From Calliopum simillimum (lineage: Eukaryota; Arthropoda; Insecta; Diptera; Lauxaniidae): 64,000 nt of DNA. The position numbers and the translations under genes were made by a program. Shown in pieces: positions 34,755 through 47,094 of the stretch (position 1 is its first letter; each line of letters begins with the position of its first letter). The notes beneath the pieces were generated by a model. The model was not told the DNA's origin, did no database searches, and saw only the letters and a program-made list of their open reading frames with translations. The stretch lies in the NCBI GenBank assembly GCA_951812925.1, contig OX638368.1, forward strand, positions 112,181,309-112,245,308. Direction: 5' to 3'.

Positions 34755-35480
34755 TTTTTGCCTATTTTCCGTTTTTATACCACAAACCCGGGGTATTTTC
34801 ACTTTGTCCTTCCGTTTGTAACGCAGAGAAAGAGGCGTGGCAGATATAGAAAAGTATATATATTCTTGATCACCTCTTGAGTCGATATAGCCATGTCCGT
34901 CTGGCTGGCTGGCTGTGGAAATACATTTTTTTGGAAAACTAAGCAAGGTAATTACACTGTTTTTACCATCAAAGTAAGCACGAGGGATTGTAAACGAGCA
35001 AATTTGGTCACAGACACGCCTACCGCCCATACAAAAAATATATTCAAAATGCAACTTTAGGAGTATTTTTCACGATAATATGCAACCGTAATACACATAA
35101 ATACTACCGATTGTAAGCGCATGTCTGAGTAAAAACTGGAATTTGGACAAGAGGGCGTGGCATCTCCCATAAAAGAAAATGCTTCAAAACGCTTATTGAA
35201 AGCATTTTTTGAGATGGTCGAACTAAATTTTACTCAAACACTAAGGATTGCAAACTCTCAACGAAAACAGAGTGAAATTGCACAAGAGGGTGTAGCACCT
35301 CCAACACAAGCAAGAGCTTCAAAAGGCTATACTGGAAAGGTTTTTTGAGATAATCCAACTAAATTTCACTCAAATATGCATTAAAAACTATAAATGCAAG
35401 CACTGGGTGAACTCTGATGAGAGGGCGTGGCACCTTCCATATAAGCCAAATTTTCAAAATTCTGCAGTGTAGAGTATTCA
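34755..35480 (+). mobile_element. Dispersed TE fragment with internal 135-bp tandem repeat, copy 1
   Basis: Part one (34755-34925) has GGGGTATTTTCACTTTGTCC, CTCTTGAGTCGATATAGCCA and TGTCCGTCTGGCTGG. Part two (35130-35480) has three units with GAGGGCGTGGCA, GCTTCAAAA, TTTTTTGAGATAATC and AACTAAATTTTACTCA. The same blocks in the same relative order lie at 52200-52800 in inverse orientation. No transposase is seen; class unknown. Confidence 0.65.
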
Positions 35481-35554
35481 ATGTTTGGCCAGGCTAAAGG
35501 TTGCACCATTACCAGTTTTTATTTTATTTTCCATAAATTTGTATATTATACAGG

Positions 35555-35910
35555 GTGTATTGCATAAGGTACAGAGCTTCTGGGAGGCGATAGAGGAGGC
35601 CTCGACTAACAAAAAATTGCACATCGAGGAGGTCTCTAAAATGTACTCCAGAGGAGTTATAACTGATTTTCTGACTTGTTTCAGAAAAAGAATTTTCTTT
35701 GATCACCTTAACGTTTTAGAGAAAACATTTTTATCATAAAGTTTTACCTAATTGTACAAGCTTTCAGATAGTCTGTGTGAACCTTTAAATTTGATATTTT
35801 AATTTTTTGACTTTGGCGGCCATTTTAGTACGTAAAAGGTCCAATTATCATACCCTTTTATAAATTTTTTTGAAGTCCTCGTTAAATTTCCTTTAATCAT
35901 ACCATATTAC
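35555..35910 (+). repeat. Interspersed repeat, copy 2 (pair of 28000-28410)
   Basis: It preserves most blocks of the intron 6 copy, including GGAGTTATAACTGATTTTCT and GGCCATTTTAGTACG. The open frame over it is incidental. Confidence 0.6.
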
Positions 35911-36102
35911 GTAAAAAAATTTCAAGGAACATCAAATAATCTTTGATTCATGTAAAGAAGTTGATATATAAAGAAATGCGGTTGAAAAAACCGATTACAC
36001 TTCATGAATTTCGCCTCTGAATGCGATGCGGTTTTTTTGTATCTTATATCTCCGCTACATGACGTTCGATCAAAAATATGGTATATAATTGTAAGTGTAT
36101 TA

Positions 36103-36697
36103 ACATGGGCTGCATTTCATTCATAGAAGTCATTTATCTCAAATGTTTTTTTTTCAATTAGTTGTACTCATTATCTCAGTTTCTACCACCTTAAGGTGCC
36201 AAAGGCACTTTATAGAATTGAAGCCCACAAAAAATTATAAAATTCATCTCTACAAAGTTTACCCAAATTGTAGAAATTGAAGAAGTTATAGCGAATCTAA
36301 ACATTAGTACAAAGTATGAAAAACAGGATGTTTCAAGAACAAAAATTGCCCCCTAAAATTATGCAAGATATTTTTTTTTGTTTATTTGCATACTGTTTAA
36401 AATGTCATATGTCAAAAAAAAAAAATATTGCATAGTCCTAAGAGGCGACATTCGTTTTTGAAACATCCTGTTTTTCATATTTTGTACCGGGTACTGTACT
36501 TGTAGATTCGCTTTAACTTCTTCAATTTCAACAATTTGAGTAAACTTTGTAGAGATGAATTTTATGATTTTTTGTGAACTTTAATTCTATGAAGTGTCTT
36601 AGGCACCTTAGGGTGATAGAAACTGAGATTATGAGTACAACTAGTTGAAAAAAAACATTTGAGATAAATTACTTATATGAATGAAATGTAGCCCATA
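36103..36697. repeat. Long inverted repeat (hairpin), arms about 270 bp
   Basis: The left arm starts ATGGGCTGCATTTCATTCAT. The right arm ends in its complement (ATGAATGAAATGTAGCCCAT). Matching blocks run inwards: ATTTATCTCAAATGTTTTTT; TAGTTGTACTCAT.ATCTCAGTTTCTA; AAATTCATCTCTACAAAGTT; AAACAGGATGTTTCAA. The loop is about 50 bp near 36380-36430. The arms differ at several percent of positions. No coding frame. Confidence 0.8.
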
Positions 36698-36699
36698 TC

Positions 36700-38374
36700 A
36701 AGATATTTACATACCATAAACCTTTTATCTGCCTTTACTTCGTTTTCATAGCATACCATGTTTAAGGCATGTCAAATTTAGTCATTAACTTGACTTAGCT
36801 TATTTTCTCAATGGTTTTCATGCGGAATTTTATTAAAATCTATTTATTTACTAAATTGTAACTTTTTATTATTTTTATTAAGGAATTTACATCTAACTTT
36901 CTTTGTATTCATTATTTTGAAAAGCAAACAAAATTTTAAATTTATTACCAAACATGATGCCAAAAACCAATTTAAAGTGAAACATATTACTTGTGGTTTC
37001 TTGTGAATTTCCATTAGCATATATAAACATACTATCAAGATTTTCAGAAGAAAAGAACACAAAATTTTAATCACTTCATCAGAAATTTTTACAATTTAAT
37101 TAATTTGTTAACATAACTGAGCAGCTGAGCAGATACAAATTTATTAACCTCAATTTATCACTTAAAGCGCAACACCGCAAATTTCACGCATCATGATAAC
37201 AGCGTCAGATACAACATTGCCTTATAAAACCAAATACAAATATACAGCAAGTAAACACACTTACATAAGTATGTACACATGTACGTACATGTGTATTCAC
37301 AACAAACTAGGTGTTAATTAAATTACTATCGCAAGCAGCCAGCCAGCCACCTGTAAGCACCACTGAATCATTATACGTCTATTTAACGCCTCAGTTACGC
37401 ACGTCATTATTGTTGTAATTTTTGTTGTTGTTGCTGTTAAGCATAATAAAAATAAAAAAACTCAATGTTTGCTCGCGAATTTGTGTAGAAAAAAGTTTAA
37501 GTCATAAAAAAATCAGGTAATTAATCATTTCATAAAATTAACAAACGAGAAAACAGCAAAACTAACAGCAACAACAGCAGAAAATGATAAATCGGTGCAA
37601 AAGCAAAAAGCGGCAACAACAACAACAGCAACTAAATAAAGACATCATCAACACCTCACATAAAAAGCGTTGAAAAATAAAAACGCACGTCTTTTTTTTT
37701 CTTTAACGCCACACGTCTATACAAAAACAAAAAACCTCGCATATTTAAGCAAAACGCCCATACAAGTTAACAGCAACAACAGCAACAGCAACAGCAACAT
37801 AAATGACAGCAATAGCAATAATTTTCTTATATCACAAGTGACAACTTGATGGCAGCGAGCGAGCGCATCTCGTTTTGTCAACGCGCGCATGCGCAACGTG
37901 CGAGTACATACCATCAACAACATTACCCCGTTTTGGATCATGCGTGCGTTAATGAAATTTACGCAGTAGGATGCGACAAAGATTGTCACGTTTTGGCATA
38001 AAATTTAAATAAAAAATTATGAGATCACGTTGGAGAGCAAGCCAACCAACCAACCAAGCCAAATGTAAAGTTTTTTTTTTTAAATTAAAAAACCATTTAA
38101 AATCTCGTTGCACAAGCATGTAATCACCTGTTGATTGCTATATCTACGTTGAGCACACAGCGCCATGGTGGTCTAATCGTTTAATGCAGCCATATTTCAA
38201 TTAAAGGCTTAAACGCGCTATTTATGTATCTCGTAAGCGGCGATAAAAGTTAATTTAGTGTTAAGGCGTTGCCAAGGCGGCTTATTGGCCTTTGCAGTAA
38301 AGTGCTACAGTGGGCTGGTTAGGAAATTTTCATAATAAAAAATAAGAAATTTTGCTTGTATTGGCTATGTTCAT
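36700..38374. other. AT-rich non-coding DNA
   Basis: No gene is recognised. CAACAG simple sequence lies near 37570-37640 and 37775-37800. Confidence 0.5.
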
Positions 38375-39011
38375 ATAAACAAATCGGAACCCTCATTTGC
38401 TTCCACATCTTTATACTAATTACTTGTATTTTAAATATTAATAATATTAAGAACTTATTAAGGTTAAAATAAATAATGAATTTCTAGTTAAATAAGCCTA
38501 CAATTAATTTATAACTAAGGATTTTTAGTAAAAAGATAGTTTAATGGCAGTCACATCCAACGGGTTTGACAAACTTATCGTGTAACCGCTTGGCACACAA
38601 CTGGACAGAAGTTGCATGATTATCAGGTACAGCAGCAGCCCTGCTTCCAAAAAAATGAGTACCGACTGTCAAATATGAACGTTTAAAGTAAGCAGCTGAT
38701 CGTGGATGAAAGTGGTTTGGTGGAATGTAAGCTCCGTCGATGGTATCGTTTTCTAGTTACCCAACCAGCAACGAGGTAAGACGTCTTCTTTGAATGTTTC
38801 AACCATCCTTGGATGAAACCGATATCTTTAAAGACAAACCAATACAGCGGTGGCGTGACTCCTTTGAATCTTGACATCTGGATGGAAACAATGACCGGCG
38901 ACGCGAGCGCGACAAGTCCACGGGGAGGTAGTGGTGGCTCGACTCCTGGTTCAGTTGATATTGTTTTTCACGTCTTAGCCATATTTTCATCATCCATACG
39001 TAGCCCAATTG

Positions 39012-39264
39012 AGGAGTTATTTTTCAAAAGGGCTTATAACCAAAACGAGGCAAAAGTAATGTCATAATATTAGTTATCTGATACTTTGCTATAAAGTAAT
39101 AAAATTGGATTCTGTTTTAACAAAAAGTTTACTCAATAGAGTAGAATTAATAACATTTGGTTAAAAAATTCATATCTATCAAATAAGCGATTATTATGCA
39201 AATAATGTGTATGACATTACTTTTGCTTCGTTTTGGTTATGAGCCCTTTTGAAAAATCACTCCT
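39012..39264. mobile_element. 253-bp MITE with 55-bp inverted ends
   Basis: The left end is AGGAGTTATTTTTCAAAAGG followed by GCTTATAACCAAAACGAGG. The right end is its complement with about four mismatches in 55. CAATTG flanks both sides (39006-39011, 39265-39270). Copy B (near 43320) is uninterrupted at this point, so the empty site is visible. Because CAATTG is a palindrome, the exact length of the target duplication is ambiguous. Confidence 0.85.
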
Positions 39265-39417
39265 CAATTGTCACCAGTATTTGTGCCGTATTTCTAAGGT
39301 TATATTTGAATATGTTTTATGAGAACTTTCCATTAGAAACAAAACCAGTGAAATAAACCCAGTGCAGTGAAGTGTTTCTTTCCTTGGCGGGGAATACATT
39401 TTGTATACACGTAGAAA

Positions 39418-39962
39418 ACTAAACAGTAAAAATTCATTGAAAATCCCAGTATTTTTTACTGATTTTTTCAGTAACTGCGCCCGTAAAGAAAAACCGTATT
39501 TTTCACTGACTGCACACAGTAAATTTTTAAAAAAATATAAAAATAAAAAAATATTATGTTGATAGTGTCGAACTTAAGACCTTTGTGTTTCCAGGTGACG
39601 CTCTAAGCACTGTGCTATTGTAGCACTTTCATTTCAATAGCTTATTGCTTAATTTAAATTATTTTTAAAAAAAATGTTTACAATCTCAATCAGTAATAAT
39701 TGAAATGTATTCTAAGCAAATACTGCAGAGCTCGCTAGTATTTTTGCATGCGACAAGTTTTTACTCCTCTTTTCAATAGTTTTCACTGTTTATCTCTGTA
39801 CTTTTTGAAGATTAAACCCTATATTTTACTTTTCTCCCATTACTTTTTCATGAAAATTCAGGAAAGTAATTGAATTACTGAAACAAACCGTAATTTTTTG
39901 TGAGATTATAATCACTTTGTGCTATTTGAAAATCAATTTTTCCAGATCATTTTTTTGAGTGT
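39418..39962 (-). mobile_element. Insertion in copy A containing a tRNA-like (SINE-type) head
   Basis: Copy B passes straight through this point, so about 545 bp were inserted. On the minus strand, 39624-39559 reads TAGCACAGTGCTTAGAGC (A-box-like) and then AAGTTCGACAC (B-box-like), with tRNA-like spacing. The acceptor ends do not pair, so it is not a tRNA gene. This points to a tRNA-derived SINE or a chimaeric insert. Confidence 0.55.
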
Positions 39963-40249
39963 ACGAACACGAACATGAGCACCGACGGCTACACTCCGGC
40001 TAGCGGCAAAAAAGGTTCGTAAGAATATTTTTTTAAAAATCTATGATAATGTTATCTAAAAATTTATCGAGTAGTGTTTGGTAGTTATTAACAAATATAC
40101 GATTGAACCAATAAAATTGATTATATATGCTGCTCATTAAATAATATCAAATTTTCGATTCAACTATATGAAATATATTATTTGTTAATAACTAACAAAT
40201 TTTAATGTATATAATGTACTGTTTTCTCGGGGTAGTAAGAAATGGTTTA

Positions 40250-41102
40250 GGGGAACTGATGCTATTGTGGTATAGTTTTTCAATGTAGTATAGGCGCATA
40301 TCTCCGATTTGGGTAAGAATCTGCGAACGTGACTGCTTTTATCCTGTCAGAAAACATGGCAAAACCAGGGATGTGTTGCGGTTATGCACCAAACAAAATT
40401 TTTCCGATGTCAGTTGAACAAAACGTAAGTAGCGCGTGGTTGACTTTTTTTTCGGATTTTTTGCAAAAATATTTTCTTAAGAAAAAGTTGGTTTTTTTTT
40501 AAGTTTTATTTATATTCAATAAAGGTAAGTGCTAAGTATTGCGAAATGAGTGTATAACTGTGTAAATTCACCCATTTAATTTTTAGACTTTTGTAATTTC
40601 TAAAAATTGGCCAGTGTGGTTTAGTCGAGATTCGCTAATGTGATATATAAATATTTCTTGTTATTCTTAACATTATTTGATGGCTGTTTATTTTTTAATA
40701 AGAACTATGAGTCTGAGAATCAATGTAAATGTTATTATGAACTTATTTCATACATTTCAAATTTTATATTTGGTTATATTGTTTAAGTATACCACATTAC
40801 CCTACTTATATGTACCACATTATCCACCAACTTTACAAGTACTGATCAGTATATATACCACATTGCCCTACCATACTCTTACATACCACATTATCTGCCA
40901 ACTTTTTGAAAACAGCTTTTTTGACTTTTTTCAGATTTTGCTCAATAACTTTTTTTATTGAAACTGAACACATTTTATTGAAAAGTATTCTGTAGCCAAT
41001 ACATCACTGATCAGCATAAACAAATTTGGCTGTATTTGATCTACAGGTTCTCTTGCAAATTTCAAAAAAAGATTACCTATACCACAATGGCATCAGTTCC
41101 CC
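40250..41102. mobile_element. TA-flanked element with TIR GGGGAACTGATGC
   Basis: The left end is GGGGAACTGATGCTATTGTG followed by GTATAG. The right end is the complement with one mismatch in about 25. TA lies outside both ends (40248-40249, 41103-41104). Subterminal TACCACATTACCCT / TACCACATTATCC copies lie around 40790-40890. No transposase is seen. Size and target site resemble the pogo-like elements of this window. Confidence 0.7.
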
Positions 41103-41222
41103 TACTGTAACAAATCCTTTTGAAAATCAACAAGGCATAAGAGTGTTAGCCAGCCTCCGTCATACCTTATACCTTTCAACAGCTCTGCATTCGAACAGAT
41201 CAGATGGAATCAGATTTGTCTT

Positions 41223-41520
41223 TCAACAAATAAAATTTGCTAATGTTTTTTTTTTCGATTTACCGAAACATAAATCTGATTTGATGTTAATTATCGAAAT
41301 GCGGAGCTCTTGAAAATTGCTCTCAATCTGATTACGAAGTGAATCGGATTTCTTATATTGATCATCAATTATTTTTACAGTAGCAGTAGCGCAACTATAC
41401 TCAGTTCTAAAACTTGACTGCATCTGAGATAAAAGTATATTCTTATTTAAATACACGGTAATTTGCCTTGTCATTAGAGTTTCACACACTTTAAACAAAC
41501 AAGACAAAATACTTATAAGC
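41223..41520 (-). pseudogene. Non-LTR retrotransposon reverse-transcriptase fragment
   Basis: The minus-strand translation contains LFKVCETLMTRQITVYLNKN, ILLSQMQSSFRTEYSCATAT and VKIIDDQYKKSD. This corresponds to the block between the first reverse-transcriptase motif and the QSGFRxGxSC-type motif. Catalytic parts are absent. It is a different fragment from the 12.5-kb one and may be a different LINE. Confidence 0.7.
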
Positions 41521-41547
41521 CTAAAATCACTTGGTTCACTTGTACAT

Positions 41548-41642
41548 TAGTCAAGACGGCTATGGTCTTGGAATTATATCAGCGTTTTGGTCCTGGTCTC
41601 GAAAAATTACCAAGACCAAAACTGATTTGGCTCATCACTAGT
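41548..41642 (-). repeat. Partial copy of the CTTGG foldback repeat
   Basis: The reverse complement reads TAGTGATGAGCCAAATCAG and then TTTTGGTCTTGGTAATTTTT, aligning with the left half of 24077-24533. Confidence 0.7.
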
Positions 41643-41644
41643 CT

Positions 41645-42568
41645 GCATCCATAGTCCTTGTATTTCTTTATTGGATCTATGTGACAAAACGTGTTAAATT
41701 TGCCAAAATCATTTTTGCACTTGAACTTAAGCAATACGTGTCATAAAATTATATTCCTGTTGCAGATAAATAATGTTAAGAGGAAAGTGATTTTGCCTTC
41801 ATAAAAAAAAAAATATTTTTTTACAAGCTTTACAAGCCCCCAGAAAATATTCTATACTTCAACAGATATACATATATAATTGCCAAAGGCTTCAATTTAA
41901 TTATAAAGCTCAATAAAACGTATAATGATGATACCTATGCGTTAACCGTACTTACTTTCTAACTTAACATCATCTTTGGGTTATTGGGTTAAAATTTTAA
42001 AGAATTTGAATAAAAAACAATAAAAAAATTATAAACATTAATTTGCCGTTAAAGAATTTGGTTAGAAAAAAATATACTTTTTTTTTTTATAAATAATTTA
42101 TTATTAAATGTGTGTTAATGATTGGAACGAAAAACGCCAAAAATGTTTATTGCATTAATAAGGTGCGATGCTAATGATCTTTCGATTAATGAAGTTTTTC
42201 ATCATACTTACACGAACACGATATGAATGAAATCGTTAGAAAAAAAATATCATACAATGTGAAAATTCTTGTATTGATGGTTCCCTTGGGAAATTTAGGA
42301 AACTTTAAGTACTAATTAACAATATTATAAAATACCCTTAGGGAATGTTCTAAAAAACCAAAAGTTGTACAAATGTTTTTAATTTAATGTTAAGTGATGC
42401 AGCCGCCGGAAACATGGTAGACAGAATACAGAAAGAATTTACTTGTCGTAGAAAAATTTTAAAAAAAGGTGTGTCATTTGCAATAAGGTTTTGTTTTACT
42501 TTTTAGAATGGAAACTTTCTTGTGTTACAATTCGGCATTACAATTAAGCAATAAGTAATTTTGTGAGG
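41645..42568. other. AT-rich non-coding DNA
   Basis: I see nothing that can be named here. Confidence 0.45.
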
Positions 42569-42569
42569 A

Positions 42570-43507
42570 CACAAATCGGAAGCCTTATTTGCGTCCATAT
42601 CTTTTTAAAATTTAATTGTATTTAAAGTATTAATAATATTAAGAACTAATTAAGGTTAAAATAAGTAATGAATTTCTAGCAAGTCGAGAAATAATTAAAA
42701 ACTAAGGATTTTTTTAGTAAGTAGATAGTTTTGGGACAATCGCAACCAACGGGCTTGACAAACTATAGTGCAACCGCTTGACAAACTGTTGGACAATAGT
42801 TGCATAATTATCACGTGCAGTAGCAGCCCTGGACCCGAAACAGTCAGTGCCAACTCTCAAATCCTATCGATAAAAGGAAAAGCTGATCGTGGATGAAAAC
42901 GGAATTGTGGAATGTAAGTTCCGATGATGGTATCGGCCTCTAGTAACCCAATTGGCAACAAAGTAAGACTTGTTCTACAAAATTTCAACCATCCGTGGAT
43001 GAAACTGAGACTTTCAAGCAAAACCCAGTACATACGTATCAGTAGACAATGACTAAGATCGTAGGCTTGTTTTCTGGAGAATTTGCTGACCTAATCCGAG
43101 AGCGGTGGTGCGGGCTGTCATGTAAAAAGAAGACAAATAAGGAAAGATAAGTAGAGGACAACGGGGAGGCAGCGGTGTCACGACCTTCTTGAATTCTGAT
43201 GTGTGGACGGAAACACAGACCGGCGACGCGACAACTCCACAAGCAGGCAGTGGTGGCAAGACTCCTGGTTCGGTTGTTATTCACGACTTATAGATATCCT
43301 CATCATCCATACTTACTCCATTTGTCACCCGTATTATGTACTAAGCTTGTATTTTAATATATCTTAAGAGTGCTTTTCAGAGAAAATATAAAATGTGAAA
43401 TAACACCAGGGAACTTGTGAAAAGTGTTTCTTTCCTTTGCGGGGAAATACATTTTTGTATACGATCCCTGGGCACCGATCACTACACCCTGGCTAGCGGC
43501 AAAAAAC
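42570..43507 (+). repeat. Duplicated block, copy B
   Basis: The uninterrupted relative of 38378-40015. Both copies begin near ACAAATCGGAA. Copy B lacks the MITE and the tRNA-like insertion. Frames across 43039-43284 (minus) are not supported as coding. Confidence 0.7.
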
Positions 43508-43509
43508 CA

Positions 43510-46312
43510 AAATCGCCAAGTAAAAGTTGCTTTTTTTGAAAATATCAACTGCTTATAAAAAAAAAACTTTTGAAAAGTAACCGAATCTTTATCTTCTAGG
43601 TGACTTTTATGGATAATGGAGAATTTTTTTTTTTTTTTTTTCATTTAAAACTTTTTTCTCAATGGTGATGGTCATTATATTTAAGGAAAATTTTTCTGAA
43701 ATGAAAGTCAAATTTCACTTTCCCATACGTCCAAATTATTGAATAGCTTTATAGCATTATACAGTCAGTCAGACAGCACTTACAATCAGTTGTGCACCTA
43801 TTTTGGCAACAATTTTACCAAATTCTTGCACCTTTAAAGTGCACCATTGATCAAACAAACGATAGATGGACAGACAAACAGATAGACAAATAACAGCGAC
43901 GACAACAGAATACTTTCCCAAACAAGTGCAAAACTGGGACAGCACAAACCTTATGTGTTAAGAATGTTGCCAACATCACCCAACGCCAATCGACTATGAC
44001 GGCGACGACGGCAATGAACGACACCATTGAAGGCCTACAGAGACAAAATCTATACAACTAAATTTCGAAAGACTGATTGTGCTGTTCACAATAAATGGTA
44101 AGAGAAAAAGAGATAGAAAGAATGTCACTTTGTTAAACTGACGCATTCAAACGCGTTATGCGATTTCGGTTTTTATTTTTTATTTTTTTGTTTGTTAAAT
44201 TTGGAATTTTCAATGTAAAGATCGATTTTTTTTTCATTTGTGCGGAATTTCTTCCTTTCATTTCATGTTAAAAGCTGGTCACGACCATATCGATTACAAG
44301 TTGTTGTCTCAAATGCCATCGATTGAAAATCACTTGCAATAACAACAACAAGGGAAACGTAAACATAATTTCACTGTCGAAGAGCACTATTTTAACACTT
44401 TTTTTTAAATACGGAGATAAAATTGAAAGCAATAAAATTTAAGTGAAATTGTTCTAAGTAAATTCATATTTTTTTTTTATTCATAAATTTTACGTGAAAT
44501 CTTTCAAGGGTGTAAAACAAAAAGTGAAAGTGAATTAATTTGCTTGATAAAATTCTTAAGAGGGAACAGGAAACTCAATATTGTTGGTTCTGGAATTTTG
44601 TTGTACTCCTAATCCTTTTCAGTTTTTTTAGCTTCGGTTCGCAGAAACATCACGATGCATATGTAGTATAAGTAAATGCCAAAGGGCTTGCTGGCTTCAA
44701 ACTAGATTGTTCTAAAAATTATTATTATGAACTTCGATAACTCATGTGATTCAACTTCTCATATCATGTGGTTGAAATCATTTTGTGACGTCAGGTTCGG
44801 ATTTAAAGCAACGAAGAAATTAACATACATCTTAAATTTTTATAAGATGTGGAAGTTAAAGCTGCTGAAATTAAGTTAAGCAAAAACTCTAAAACAATTA
44901 TTTATTATTAATTAATTATTTAGTGTCATAATTTTCAGTTTCAAGGTACCTAAAACCCTAAGTGTATGCACAAATTTTAAATTTTTAAAACAAGCAAAAT
45001 TCTAACCCCATAATGGGATAGTAAGGGGGCGCCAACTCGAAACCATCACACACTGCGTTGGCTAGTGGGCAAAAATCAAAATTTTTTGTGACTCAAAACC
45101 TAATAATATTAATATCAATCGACAGGCAATTGTATCAATAAAATAAAAACAAAATATTTTGGGGAAAAACTCAGTTTTGGCTACGCTGTGACACTTCAAA
45201 GTTGAGATATTTTTCAAAAAAAATCATGTTTTATTCACTTCGTTTTGGGTTCTCTTAAACAAATAATTATCAAAAATTTGTCTTTTGATTAAACTAAGCG
45301 AGTTAAAGTTTTTTATTGTGAATAATATTTGAGTAAATTAATAAAACTAAAAAATTTTGGAAAATATATAATTTGATGTATATTGTAGTGGTTTTAATAC
45401 ACGATATTATCAAATGAAAAACTTCAGAAATTGACAATTTTCGATGAAAAAAAAAAAACGAATCTTATAAAAATAAGTGCCGTTTTTTTTCTTAGTCTGC
45501 TAGTTCGAATTCTATGTAATCAAGAACTGCAAATAACTTTTCCTACTTCGTCCTACAAATATTTTTTTTCTTTTTTTTTTAAAATGCTTAAAACGAAAAA
45601 TTTGTATGAAATATAAAATTTATGTTGAAAAATTTTTTTTTTTGTTTTTATTAACACAAATGGTCTCACAAGTACAAAAAACATTATTCCTACTACGTAC
45701 ATTTCATTTGTTAACATTAAACATTACTTTTTCATCATCGTTATATATGGACCTTAAGAAAATCGTCCTAAATACCTGGTTTTTAGCAAAACTATAAAGT
45801 TTACAACAAATTTGAGATCATTTTTGAGCTCAGCGACCTCAAATTACTTATAGTACTAAATTTCATCGATATCCAACCACTCCTTCTATTTTTGACCATT
45901 GCTTGTATGGGCTCAACGCACTGTGCATCAGTCCGATGTACATTATTCGTTATGCGATATTCGTACTCAGCGGCTCAAAATACATGGACTCTGGAGGGTG
46001 TACCCTCTGGGTCTTGCCATTTATTTTTTGTGTGCCTGTGTAATTTTAATAAAAGTAAATTTGAGGTTGTGACGTAATAAGTTACTCGCGGCACGTTTCT
46101 TACCTCTACATTTAAATTTTTTTCTGCACAACATTTCTTTGAGAATCATTATACATTTTTTTTATTTTTTTATATATGTAAATGAATCAATTAACCCTGA
46201 ATTTATTAATTATTAAAATCAAAGTGAATTTTGTAAGTTAGCATGTATTGCTTAGTATAATAAAAAATTTCATGCAAACCCAAAAAATAGTTGGACGATA
46301 TTGTAATAGATT
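43510..46312. other. Non-coding DNA
   Basis: No gene is seen. Poly(T) lies at about 43626 and there are many A/T runs. Short open frames are T-rich artefacts. Confidence 0.45.
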
Positions 46313-46314
46313 AA

Positions 46315-47091
46315 CTACATTATGATTACAAATACAAATACAATGATTGTGACTGCTTCTCAAGAGTAATTAAGTTTAAAGACCTTGGCGTATTCGTTGA
46401 TTCAAAGTTTTCATTTGATACGCATCTTGAATATCTTATTTCAAAAGCAAACTCACAATTTGGCTTTCTAAAGAGAAACTCAAGGGAATTTTTGGATCCT
46501 TTGACATCTACAATTATTTTTAATAGTATTGTTAGATCCCTATTAGAATATGCAAGCGTGATATGGGATCCCTATTACGACGTGTCAATTAATCGTATTG
46601 AAAATATTCAGAAACGCTTTTCCAGGTTTGCTTTAAGACGACTTTATTCATGGCAGGACATGCCCTCCTATTGGGTGAGGTGCCGTCTACTGAATCTTAG
46701 TAGCTTGGCTGACAGAAGAGTTTTTAACAACGTAATGTTCATTAAGGATATAATTGATAACCGGATAAATTCTCCTGACTTATTGGCACTAATTCCATTT
46801 AATGTTCCAGTTCGAAATCTTAGAGAGTTAAATGTATTCTACACGTCTTTCCATAGAACAAATTATGGCCTTAATGAGCCTATCTCTAGGTGCCTCTCTA
46901 GCTGTAATACGATTGCAAATCAGTTAGATTTTAGTGTAAATAGAAATATTTTTAAGAAAGAGCTTGCTGATATAGTTAAGTTTAAGATCTCATGTACCAT
47001 TAGTTCCTAAGTATTTGTATTTAAGATTTGTAATCTGTAAGGGTTTTGACCCGGTAGATGATATTAAATAAATAAATAAATAAATAAATAA
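46315..47091 (+). pseudogene. 3' end of a Jockey-like LINE with (AAAT)n tail
   Basis: One open frame covers the C-terminal end of ORF2. It contains VIKFKDLGVFVDSKFSFDTH, NSREFLDPLTS, FNSIVRSLLEYASVIWDPYY, RIENIQKRFSRFALRR, NVPVRNLRELNVFY and FHRTNYGLNEPISRC. The stop is at 47008-47010. After 55 bases of 3' UTR it ends in ATTAAATAAATAAATAAATA. The copy is 5'-truncated, as usual for target-primed reverse transcription. The long uninterrupted frame suggests a fairly recent insertion compared with the other LINE pieces here. Confidence 0.88.
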
Positions 47092-47094
47092 GTA

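Larger units (their letters stand above)
38378..40015 (+). repeat. Duplicated block, copy A (with two later insertions)
   Basis: It aligns in order with 42570-43507. Shared blocks include TTAATAATATTAAGAACT, CAGCTGATCGTGGATGAAA, TTCAACCATCC.TGGATGAAAC, GACCGGCGACGCG and GTGTTTCTTTCCTT.GCGGGG. The last shared block is CGGCTAGCGGCAAAAAA (CTGGCTAGC in B). Copy A carries extra DNA at 39012-39264 and 39418-39962 that is absent from B. Class unknown. LTR pairing is possible but no retroelement coding lies between the copies. Confidence 0.7.

Noticed and set aside
39559..39624. A functional tRNA gene on the minus strand
   Set aside because: A- and B-box-like sequences are present but acceptor-stem ends do not pair, and it lies inside an insertion. 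tRNA-derived SINE is the better reading.
38378..43507. The duplicated block as the two LTRs of a retrotransposon
   Set aside because: No gag, protease, reverse transcriptase or integrase frame lies between them, I could not fix TG...CA ends, and the interior holds unrelated elements. It remains possible only for a very degenerate element.
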